The translations under genes and the position numbers were made by a program. Of a DNA stretch of 6,869 nt, positions 1-6,388 are shown piece by piece. The notes under the pieces were generated by a model that was given only the letters and a program-made list of their open reading frames with translations, did no database searches and had not been told where the DNA came from. Position 1 is the first letter of the stretch; each line of letters starts with the position of its first letter. The stretch lies in contig JADFJZ010000075.1 in NCBI GenBank assembly GCA_022565195.1, positions 1 through 6,869 of the forward strand, read 5' to 3'. The stretch comes from Planctomycetota bacterium (GTDB lineage: Bacteria; Planctomycetota; Phycisphaerae; UBA1845; CAIVHJ01).

Positions 1-216
1 CGCGGCGTAGATCTGCGCAGATGTCTTGCTACTCTCTTGCGCAGCAAGTGCGCGCGTTGCAGGCGTTTTTCCGTGATTCTCGCTCCCGAATCGTCGAAGG
101 GTGCGCCTCGTAGGCCGTCAAAGCAATCATTCGCCATGATTATCCGCCGTCAGATGCTCTCAAATACTGCGCAACAGCAGGCGCAAAGATCGGTGGACCA
201 ACACACCCGCCGGAGT

Positions 217-1761
217 TCAGCGGCGCCAGCGCAGGATGGTTTCGAAGAGCTTCTTGACGCGTGGCGTGAGGCGCGTGCGACTGTAGGCATCGCCGGCCTT
301 CTTGATCGCTTCCGCCTGCGTGGGGTATGGATGGATCGTGCCGGCGATCGTGCTGAGCCCCTTTCCGGCGACCATGGCCAGTGTGATCTCGGAGATCATG
401 TCGCCGGCGTGCCGGGCCACCAGCGTGGCGCCGAGGATCTTGTCGGTGCCCTTCCGGACGTGCACCTTCAGGAAGCCCTCGGTCTCGCCCTCAAGTATGG
501 CGCGATCGACGTCGGCCATCTCGATGGTGAAGGTGTCCACCGCCAGGCCCTTCGCTTCGGCTTCGTGGACGTACAGACCGACGTGGGCGATCTCGGGGTC
601 GGTGTAGGTACACCACGGGATTGTCAAAGCTGAAGTCTTGGCGCGGCCGAAGAAGAGCGCGTTTTGAATGACGATCCGGGCCATGGCGTCAGCAGTGTGC
701 GTGAACTTGTACGGGAAGCAAATGTCGCCCGCGGCGAAGATGTTGCGGCTGGTCGTACGCAGGCGGTCATCGACACGAACGCCCTTTCGCTCGTCGTACT
801 CGACGCCGGCTGCCTCGAGACCGAGGCCCTGTACGTTCGGCGCCCGACCCACGCCGAGGAGGATGTCATTGACGTGCAGGTCGGGACAGTCGTCTTCGAA
901 GGCGATGACTTTGGCGTCGCCGTCGCGATGTACGCTGGCGATCTTGCAGCAGCAGTTGAGGGTCACGCCGTCCTTGACCAGCGCCTGCTCGATGCGCTGG
1001 GCGGCGTCACGGTCTTCGCGGTTGAGGATCTGGCGCTGGTTCTCGAGAAGCGTGACCTGCGAACCGAAGCGCGCGAAGGCCTGGGCCAGTTCGCAGCCGA
1101 TGGGTCCACCGCCGATGACCGCCAGCCGGGCGGGCAGCTCCGTCAGCGAGAAGATGGTTTCGTTGGTGAGCGCTCCCGAGTCGGCAAGGCCGGGGATCGG
1201 CAGGACAACCGCGCGGGCGCCGGTGGCGATGCACGCTTTGGCAAAGTGCAACGTCTTGCCGCCGACCTCGATCGTATCGCGGCTGGTAAACCGGCCCGCG
1301 CCGAGGAAGACGTCGATGCCCAGATCGCGAAAACGTTCGGCGGAGTCGTGGTGGCTGATGCCGGCCCGGAGTTTGCGCATGCGCTCCATGATGGCTGGGA
1401 AGTCGACTTCGATCGCACCGTTGACTCTTACGCCGAATCGGCCTGCGTCGCGGGCGTCGGCCACCGCCCGGGCACAGCGGATCAGCGCTTTGGACGGCAC
1501 ACAGCCGACATTCAGGCAATCGCCGCCCATCAAGTCGCGCTCGATAAGCGCGACCTTGGCACCCAGGCCGGCGGCCCCAGCGGCCGTGACGAGCCCGGCT
1601 GTACCCGCGCCGATCACGACCATGTTGTATCGGCTTATCGGCTCCGGGTTGACCCAGTCCGGCGGATGGACGTGCTGGACCAGTGCGCGGTTGTGTTCAT
1701 CCAGCGGCTTGGTTTGCGGGAGATCGCTGATCGTTTGATCGTTCGCGGAGGTGGTGGTCAT
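217..1761 (-). CDS. MerA-like FAD-dependent pyridine nucleotide-disulfide oxidoreductase
   Basis: The 514-residue flavoenzyme belongs to the dihydrolipoamide dehydrogenase/mercuric reductase family. It shows the FAD Rossmann motif VVIGAGTAGL at 48-57, the redox-active pair GGDCLNVGCVPSK at 79-91 (C82 and C87), the NAD(P) site VIGGGPIGCEL at 215-225, the second FAD motif TTSRNIFAAGDI at 336-347 and the dimer-interface motif HPYPTQAE at 477-484. It lacks the N-terminal metal-binding domain and the C-terminal vicinal Cys pair of true MerA, ending instead in a basic tail (RWRR). It is therefore probably not a classical mercuric reductase despite the name such proteins often receive; the substrate is unknown. 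Start: the ATG at 1761 overlaps the TGA of the VTT-DUF547 gene as ATGA, implying translational coupling. A GTG at 1806 would add 15 residues inside the upstream gene and has no good ribosome site. Its position suggests a membrane/redox role with the VTT and DUF547 proteins. Confidence 0.93.
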   Translation of the reverse strand: MTTTSANDQTISDLPQTKPLDEHNRALVQHVHPPDWVNPEPISRYNMVVIGAGTAGLVTAAGAAGLGAKVALIERDLMGGDCLNVGCVPSKALIRCARAVADARDAGRFGVRVNGAIEVDFPAIMERMRKLRAGISHHDSAERFRDLGIDVFLGAGRFTSRDTIEVGGKTLHFAKACIATGARAVVLPIPGLADSGALTNETIFSLTELPARLAVIGGGPIGCELAQAFARFGSQVTLLENQRQILNREDRDAAQRIEQALVKDGVTLNCCCKIASVHRDGDAKVIAFEDDCPDLHVNDILLGVGRAPNVQGLGLEAAGVEYDERKGVRVDDRLRTTSRNIFAAGDICFPYKFTHTADAMARIVIQNALFFGRAKTSALTIPWCTYTDPEIAHVGLYVHEAEAKGLAVDTFTIEMADVDRAILEGETEGFLKVHVRKGTDKILGATLVARHAGDMISEITLAMVAGKGLSTIAGTIHPYPTQAEAIKKAGDAYSRTRLTPRVKKLFETILRWRR

Positions 1762-3437
1762 TGAGCGTTGGCTTTGTCGTTGAGCTTCCAGTCGTACCTC
1801 AGCCACTTGATCTTCGGCTTTCGGCCGGCCTGCAAAGTGACCTTCAAGTCATCCGAGTATCGCGCGGCGAAGTCCAGCACCGAACCTGCAACCTGTTTGA
1901 AGTCGCCGCCGTACCAATCGTAGAGCTTGGTCAAGTGGACCGAGCCGGATGCCGGATCATAGCGGAACCAGCGATCGTGGCGATGCACATAGCGCGTCTG
2001 ATCGGCGAGTTGCCCGTCGAGGCGATCAGCCTGATAAGCTTCGCTACGCAGCTTCGGGCAACCGACCGCAGCGCAGACCAGCGCGAAGTGGATGCGCGGC
2101 TCGGCGAACTTGGGGCGGATCTGCTTGTGCTCAATGTCGTCGAGGCTGAAGGTTTGGCCGCCGATGTTCCAGCGCCGGTCGGCCCAGCGTTTGCGTTTGG
2201 GGATGTCCTTGATGGACTTGAGTCGCCCGCCGTCCCAATGATCGACGATCAGGCGCAGCGTGAAGGCATTGTAGGCGTTGATCAAAAGGGCCAGCTTCTC
2301 ATTGCGTCCCAGTTCATCGAACGGCGCGGTGCCGAGCGCGGCGATGTAGCCATCCAGCGGTTTGGGGTTGCTCGCGATGGCGGCATAGTCGACCCAGCCG
2401 TGCTCATCGACGGTTCGGCGGAGGAGCGAATCGAACGTCGAATGATCGAATGTCGCCTGAGCCGGCGAGCCGACGGACGGATCGGCGTATGCTTCACTCA
2501 GAGTGACGGAAGGCGAACCAAACACGCCTTGGAGCAGTTGCGGCTGGAAATGAGCGCACGCAGCGCCGCCGACGGCCAGCAGGGCCAGCGTCGCCGCGAG
2601 AGAAGCGCCCCAAGGCCAACCTTGTGGCGGCTGAGAGTTGATATCCACATTCGATCCTCCTTCGAGATCATGATCGGGTGCTTCAGTCATGGGAGCGCTT
2701 CGCTCCATGGCTGCCCTTGCGACGCGCGAAACGTATACTGTAACTGCGGCGGTTGCCAGCAGACCCACCGCAAGCATGACCCACTCTCCCGTGCTCCTGG
2801 ACGGCGCGGCGCCGCTGGCGGCGGCCAGCCCCTGGCCTCCCACGTGGCCCAGGTATACATACATGAAGGTTCCGGGCAGCATGGCGATCCAACTGGTGAG
2901 GAAGCAGGTCCAGAAGCGGATGCTGGTCACGCCGTAGAGGTAGTTCTGGACGTTGAACGGCACGGCGGGCGACAGGCGCAGCAAGGCGACGATCTTCCAG
3001 CCGCCCTCGCCGATGGCACGGTCCACCGCGTTGAACTTCGGATTCCGGCGCGCGAAGGCGGCCATCTTCTCGCGAGCGAAGTAGCGCGCGATCAGAAAGG
3101 CCAGGCCCGCACCGATTGTAGACGCCACCGAAACCGTCACCGTACCCGTGCCCAGTCCGAAGACGGCGCCCGCGGCAAGCGTCAAAGCCGACGCCGGCAG
3201 CAGCAGGACCGTGGCGAGTATGTAGACCAGCCCAAACGCCAGCGGTCCCCAGACGCCCAGCGATTCGACCCAGGCATTGACGACCTGGACCGCACGCTCG
3301 ACCGGCAGACTGCGCATCGTCCACAGCAGTGCAATGACAATCAGACCTATGGAGCACCACTTGATCGCGGTCGCGTGTTCGTTGACCCTGGCGGTCAGGC
3401 CGATCGGTTGATGGAGCTGTGCGTCACTCATCGCCAT
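1758..3437 (-). CDS. TVP38/TMEM64 (VTT) membrane protein fused to DUF547 domain
   Basis: The frame encodes 559 residues. The first 245 form a polytopic inner-membrane VTT (DedA/SNARE-associated) domain. It has hydrophobic segments near 27-42, 62-95, 98-118, 172-196 and 218-236, the family motif LRLSPAVPFNVQNYLYGV at 153-170, and MLPGTFMYVYLG at 186-197. Residues 246-275 are a polar linker and 276-295 are another hydrophobic stretch ending in an ACA signal-peptidase-like site. Residues about 330-535 are DUF547: NAYNAFTLRLIVDHW at 387-401, FALVCAAVGCPKLRSEAY at 451-468 and KLYDWYGGDF at 504-513. The DUF547 part probably faces the periplasm. VTT proteins are linked to lipid scrambling or membrane integrity; DUF547 has no known activity. 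No clear Shine-Dalgarno precedes ATG 3437; ATG 3431 is an alternative. At the 3' end the TGA overlaps the start of the next gene. The fusion may be partly or wholly separate proteins, because a strong internal start exists at V264. Confidence 0.88.
   Translation of the reverse strand: MAMSDAQLHQPIGLTARVNEHATAIKWCSIGLIVIALLWTMRSLPVERAVQVVNAWVESLGVWGPLAFGLVYILATVLLLPASALTLAAGAVFGLGTGTVTVSVASTIGAGLAFLIARYFAREKMAAFARRNPKFNAVDRAIGEGGWKIVALLRLSPAVPFNVQNYLYGVTSIRFWTCFLTSWIAMLPGTFMYVYLGHVGGQGLAAASGAAPSRSTGEWVMLAVGLLATAAVTVYVSRVARAAMERSAPMTEAPDHDLEGGSNVDINSQPPQGWPWGASLAATLALLAVGGAACAHFQPQLLQGVFGSPSVTLSEAYADPSVGSPAQATFDHSTFDSLLRRTVDEHGWVDYAAIASNPKPLDGYIAALGTAPFDELGRNEKLALLINAYNAFTLRLIVDHWDGGRLKSIKDIPKRKRWADRRWNIGGQTFSLDDIEHKQIRPKFAEPRIHFALVCAAVGCPKLRSEAYQADRLDGQLADQTRYVHRHDRWFRYDPASGSVHLTKLYDWYGGDFKQVAGSVLDFAARYSDDLKVTLQAGRKPKIKWLRYDWKLNDKANAQ
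2646..2662 (-). promoter_or_regulatory. Internal ribosome binding site and in-frame GTG start for a separate DUF547 protein
   Basis: The minus strand carries AAGGAGG (2662-2656), a near-perfect Shine-Dalgarno, 7 nt before an in-frame GTG at 2648-2646. This GTG is codon 264 of the fusion and lies exactly between the VTT and DUF547 domains. Starting here gives a 296-residue protein (1758..2648) with a signal-peptide-like N-terminus (hydrophobic stretch at its residues about 13-30, ending in ACA), which is a normal form for an exported DUF547 protein. An ATG at 2650 has 5-nt spacing but is out of frame with DUF547. Confidence 0.6.
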
Positions 3438-3458
3438 GCAGTCTGACCCGCGCTTGCA

Positions 3459-3626
3459 TCATTGATCGGTGGACTCCGAGCGCGCCGAGTCGCGGGTGTC
3501 GAGCGTCTCAACGGTCGTATCGGCACGATACGTACCCATAACCTCGCTCACCCTTTGCCAAGCCCGTACAGCGATCGGCAGGACGATGGCGAGAACGATG
3601 ATCTTGCTTACTGTGCGTCTCTTCAC
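3459..3626 (-). CDS. Possible small single-helix membrane protein
   Basis: A GTG-started frame of 55 codons lies between the glycosyltransferase fusion and the VTT gene. It reads basic KRRTVSK at 2-8, then a hydrophobic stretch IIVLAIVLPIAV at 9-20, then a polar tail rich in T, D, S and E. That is the pattern of a small signal-anchored protein. A TAG two codons upstream limits the start to this GTG or an internal codon. No clear Shine-Dalgarno is present, but the GTG overlaps the TGA of a 25-codon frame (3700-3623) as GTGA, which would allow coupling. It ends 21 nt before the next gene, consistent with membership of the transcript. I recognise no family. Some AGA/AGG codons and the short length leave real doubt that it is translated. 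Confidence 0.4.
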   Translation of the reverse strand: MKRRTVSKIIVLAIVLPIAVRAWQRVSEVMGTYRADTTVETLDTRDSARSESTDQ

Positions 3627-3737
3627 GATAGGCTACCCATTCCGCCGCGCGGCTTTGCTCGCCGGGGTGCCGCGACTGTAGCGATCCATAACGGCAGCAT
3701 TCCTTGTCCCCGCCAACAGGTGCCCGCGGCTTGGATA

Positions 3738-5192
3738 TCAGAGCGCAGCTCCGTCTTGTAGCTCCACGTCAAGCCGACGGTCCGCTTGTTCTTCAATCGC
3801 GTACCGCCGAGCAATCGTATGAATATCCTTCTTCAAAACGCGATAGTCAAACATTATCCGCCAGTTGACCGCGGTCGTCCGCCATGTGCCGTGGCGCCGC
3901 CATCGACGAGGATCGATCAACAACGGCAGCCGCACGCGAATGGGCCGGCCCGCCCGCGCGAGCCGTCGAACCAAATCCACGTCTTCCAACAATGGAGATT
4001 CCGTGAACCCGCCGATTTGTTGCATCAAATCACGGCGCACGAACAGCCCCTGGTCCCCATAAGGAAGCGACAGCAGACGCGAACGCAGGTTGACGCCCCA
4101 CTCGATGACGCGGAGCGCCGCGCCCGATGCGTCAATTCGGGCCTTGTAGTAGCCCCACGCGCGCCGGTGGTGTTTGGCGACCATTTCGAGCATCTGCTCG
4201 AGCGCGCCCTCCGCCGGCAGGCAGTCCGCGTGCAAGTACCACAACCATTCGCCCTTCGCCGCGGCAGTGCCGACGTTCATTTGACGCCCTCTGCCCCTCG
4301 GCGACGCAATCACAACGGCGCCGGAGTCTCGGGCCACATCCAAGGACGCGTCACTGGATCCGCCATCGACGACGATGAATTCAATTCGGTGCGGCTGCCG
4401 CGCCAGGCGCCGCATCAGCACCGGCAAGTTTCGGCGGAGCACGGTTTCTTCGTTCAATACTGGCATCACGACGGAGACCAGCGGGGGCAAGTGGTGCAAA
4501 TCCTCCGCCGTGTCGATATCGGGAACGGCGGGCAATTCGCTGAGTCGCAAGCCGAGCCGCTCGGCCCGTTGCCGGGTTTGCGTCAGAACGGACGGCGTAC
4601 TCCAATCAATGTGCTCAAACAGGAGCGGGTGGGCCTGATTCATGGCAATCAGGGCATAGCCGCCGTCCGTGTTGGGAACGACCACGACATCGGCACGCCG
4701 CAATTCGCTGAAAGCACGACTGATCATGTCGTCATCGAGACCGGGAGAATCCGTACCGATGGCAGCCACGCGCGGCGCGCCCCCTGCGAACGCCAGCGCG
4801 AAGGCACGGCGCAGACGGCACGTCAAGTCACCGTCCGGTTGAGGCCAGTAGTGCCGCGCACCCGGCAGCCACTCGCGAAACGACGTCATTGTGCGACCCG
4901 CGCCGAAGACCGCGACGTCCGCCAGGCCGGACTGCTGCAATCGATCGAGCTGTCGATAACACGCCACCGCCAATCGATGATAGATTTGAGTCGCGCGAGC
5001 CGCACCCACGCCGCGGGCCAGGCGCGTCTTGACTTTGCCCGGCACGGGATATTTGAAGAACGCAACGACGACATCACGGCGTTTACGCTCGTGGCGACAG
5101 GGAAAGAGCGCGTGCTTCGAATACGCTGCCATGATTCGACCGCAAGCCCGGACGACGCCCATCAGCGCCGGGATGATTACGCCGACTTTCAT
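3738..5192 (-). CDS. Fused arsenosugar glycosyltransferases: DUF2064 (TIGR04282 type) plus GT2 (TIGR04283 type)
   Basis: One 484-residue frame carries two GT-A fold domains that are usually separate neighbouring genes beside arsS. Residues about 40-235 are the DUF2064/CofC-like domain: VVAFFKYPVPGKVKTRLA at 42-59 (the nucleotide-binding N-terminal signature), GTDSPGL at 146-152, DGGYALIAM at 176-184 and DIDTAEDL at 225-232. Residues about 238-465 are a family 2 glycosyltransferase: VSVVMPVLNEE at 239-249, VVDGGSSDAS at 274-283, the DXD-like HADC at 321-324, YGDQG at 378-382 and LLEDVDLVRRL at 401-411. No transmembrane helix is obvious. The first 40 residues have a hydrophobic start and do not match the domain. 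ATG 5192 is chosen for its GGGAG site; TTG 5213 is the alternative. By context the protein probably adds sugar or glycerol-type groups to the ArsS product, but donor and acceptor are unknown. Domain calls are firm; the substrate is inferred. Confidence 0.9.
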   Translation of the reverse strand: MKVGVIIPALMGVVRACGRIMAAYSKHALFPCRHERKRRDVVVAFFKYPVPGKVKTRLARGVGAARATQIYHRLAVACYRQLDRLQQSGLADVAVFGAGRTMTSFREWLPGARHYWPQPDGDLTCRLRRAFALAFAGGAPRVAAIGTDSPGLDDDMISRAFSELRRADVVVVPNTDGGYALIAMNQAHPLLFEHIDWSTPSVLTQTRQRAERLGLRLSELPAVPDIDTAEDLHHLPPLVSVVMPVLNEETVLRRNLPVLMRRLARQPHRIEFIVVDGGSSDASLDVARDSGAVVIASPRGRGRQMNVGTAAAKGEWLWYLHADCLPAEGALEQMLEMVAKHHRRAWGYYKARIDASGAALRVIEWGVNLRSRLLSLPYGDQGLFVRRDLMQQIGGFTESPLLEDVDLVRRLARAGRPIRVRLPLLIDPRRWRRHGTWRTTAVNWRIMFDYRVLKKDIHTIARRYAIEEQADRRLDVELQDGAAL

Positions 5193-5199
5193 GTCCGCG

Positions 5200-5204
5200 C
5201 TCCC
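5200..5204 (-). promoter_or_regulatory. Ribosome binding site deciding the glycosyltransferase start
   Basis: GGGAG lies 7 nt before the ATG at 5192. The open frame extends to a TTG at 5213, but that codon is upstream of this site and rarer, so the ATG at 5192 is preferred. Confidence 0.6.
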
Positions 5205-5234
5205 GTGCAACAACCGAGTTCCGTACTTCTCACA

Positions 5235-6224
5235 TCAAGAGGCCACCACGCCGGAGCACGACGAGCCCGCACCGGCCGTGCAGCCGAAACAGTGCGATGC
5301 CGTCCGAATCAGGCGTTTGCTGAGCAGGAAATGATCGAAGTCACGAATATGGTTCGGCAGGCCATGATTGACTTTCATTTCGAGCATCTGGTTGAAATCG
5401 CAATCGTACAGATAGCCGTCCCAGCTCACCGAGACGAGTTGACGGCACATCAAAACCGGTATCGTCGCCGGGTTGAACGCCGAACCGAGCGTGTCCATGT
5501 AATCGCCAAGGCCGCCGTTGCGTTCCAAATCGTCTCGGAATCGGTTGATCGGCATGTTTGTAATGGTGTACAGCCGGTTGAACCGAATACCGAATCGCTC
5601 TGCCAGTTCATGCTTGTAGTCCTGCTCGAGTGTGTCCTGCGGCGGCGGCAGATACGCGCCGATCGGATTGTAGACCAAGTTCAAGACCAGCCCGGTCTCC
5701 ACCCGCCCGTAACCGAGGCTGTTCAACTTCTGCAGCGCCCGGATGCTGGCATCGAACACGCCCGCGCCGCGCTGTTTGTCAACGTTCTCCTTTTGATAGC
5801 ATGGCAGTGAGGCTGTGATCTCGATGCCGTGTTCGGCCAGGAATTCGGGCAACTCTTCGTGACCCGACTCGAAGAAAATCGTCAGGTTTGACCGATCAAT
5901 CACGCGCCGGCAGTGCTTGGCCGCCTGACGTGCAAGATAAAGGAAATGTTCGTTGATCTCCGGGGCCCCGCCGGTGATGTCCAGGGTTTCAATGGGATGC
6001 CGGCGCAGGACATCGAGCACCATCTCCACTGTTTCGAGCGACATTTCCTCGGTACGACTGGGGCTTGCGTCAACGTGGCAGTGGCGGCAGGCCTGGTTGC
6101 AGCGCTTGCCGAGGTTGACCTGCAACGTCGAGATCTCTGTAGCCCGCAGTTCTGAAACGCCGTGCGCCGCGAGCCGCTCCTCGAAGCTGAGTTCGGTGGT
6201 ATCACCCAGAATGTTTAGTATCAT
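5235..6224 (-). CDS. arsS: Arsenosugar biosynthesis radical SAM protein ArsS
   Basis: This 329-residue protein is a cytoplasmic radical SAM enzyme. In characterised homologs ArsS uses SAM to attach a 5'-deoxyadenosyl group to dimethylarsenic, giving the adenosine-linked precursor of arsenosugars. Visible motifs are CNQACRHC at 42-49 (CxxxCxxC, ligands C42, C46 and C49 of the SAM-binding 4Fe-4S cluster), TGGAPE at 84-89 (the GGxP-type SAM contact), and the C-terminal DUF3641 region. That region holds C260, C275, C312, C315 and C323, including the HCFGCTAGAGSSC signature at 311-323, which probably binds a second cluster or the substrate. Length is normal for the family and the ATG has a good GGGAG site. 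It is the first gene after the gap with the putative promoter. The glycosyltransferase fusion follows 42 nt downstream, matching the usual arsenosugar gene order. The companion methyltransferase ArsM is not in the window. Family assignment is strong; activity here is inferred. Confidence 0.95.
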   Translation of the reverse strand: MILNILGDTTELSFEERLAAHGVSELRATEISTLQVNLGKRCNQACRHCHVDASPSRTEEMSLETVEMVLDVLRRHPIETLDITGGAPEINEHFLYLARQAAKHCRRVIDRSNLTIFFESGHEELPEFLAEHGIEITASLPCYQKENVDKQRGAGVFDASIRALQKLNSLGYGRVETGLVLNLVYNPIGAYLPPPQDTLEQDYKHELAERFGIRFNRLYTITNMPINRFRDDLERNGGLGDYMDTLGSAFNPATIPVLMCRQLVSVSWDGYLYDCDFNQMLEMKVNHGLPNHIRDFDHFLLSKRLIRTASHCFGCTAGAGSSCSGVVAS

Positions 6225-6229
6225 CGCAT

Positions 6230-6234
6230 CTCCC
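6230..6234 (-). promoter_or_regulatory. Ribosome binding site of arsS
   Basis: GGGAG lies 5 nt before the ATG at 6224 and fixes this start. The nearer ATG inside the spacer is out of frame and runs into TGA after two codons. Confidence 0.65.
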
Positions 6235-6314
6235 GGCCAAGTGAGGCCTTCATCTCAGGCAAAGCGACGAGGCAAACGTCCGCCCACGTGGCCACGAGCA
6301 CGCGGGTCTCGCGG

Positions 6315-6320
6315 ATTATA
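6315..6320 (-). promoter_or_regulatory. Putative sigma70-type -10 element ahead of arsS
   Basis: The minus strand reads TATAAT, a perfect -10 hexamer, in the gap between the DUF3179 gene and arsS. Transcription would begin near 6308 and give a leader of about 85 nt before the arsS ATG. No good -35 box is visible 16-18 nt upstream and there is no extended -10 TGn, so an activator or an alternative sigma factor may be needed, or the match may be chance. If real, it would drive arsS and the genes after it independently of the DUF3179 gene. Confidence 0.4.
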
Positions 6321-6388
6321 CATGATTGAACTACTGGGGAGCGTCTTTTATTGCAGGAACCCGACTCAATGCCGCAGTTGCCGAATCG

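Noticed and set aside
1..137. Minus-strand frame from ATG 137 open to the left edge (about 45 codons)
   Set aside because: It is open for only 45 codons, uses AGA for Arg several times unlike the neighbours, has only a weak ribosome site and matches no family I recognise. It could still be the start of a real gene.
208..225. CGCCG/CGGCG hairpin at the end of the MerA-like gene as a terminator
   Set aside because: The stem is only 5 bp, overlaps the stop codon and has no T-run after it.
664..1764. Two overlapping plus-strand frames (366 and 356 codons) opposite the MerA-like gene
   Set aside because: Both lie entirely inside a gene with complete catalytic motifs on the other strand and resemble no family.
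1761..3446. Long plus-strand frame of 561 codons exactly opposite the VTT-DUF547 gene
   Set aside because: It mirrors the codon structure of the minus-strand gene, has no recognisable domain and is rich in Arg and Gln as expected for a GC-driven shadow.
3644..3653. GCCGCGCGGC palindrome between the glycosyltransferase and VTT genes
   Set aside because: It is a short pure-GC self-complement in GC-rich DNA, lies within possible small reading frames and has no terminator T-run.
3462..3761. Plus-strand frames of 99 and 70 codons in the gap before the VTT gene
   Set aside because: They are antisense to an apparently continuous minus-strand transcript, extend into the glycosyltransferase gene, and have no ribosome site or domain.
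3786..5810. Plus-strand frame of 674 codons spanning the glycosyltransferase fusion and arsS
   Set aside because: It crosses two well-identified minus-strand genes and the gap between them, and shows no family motif.
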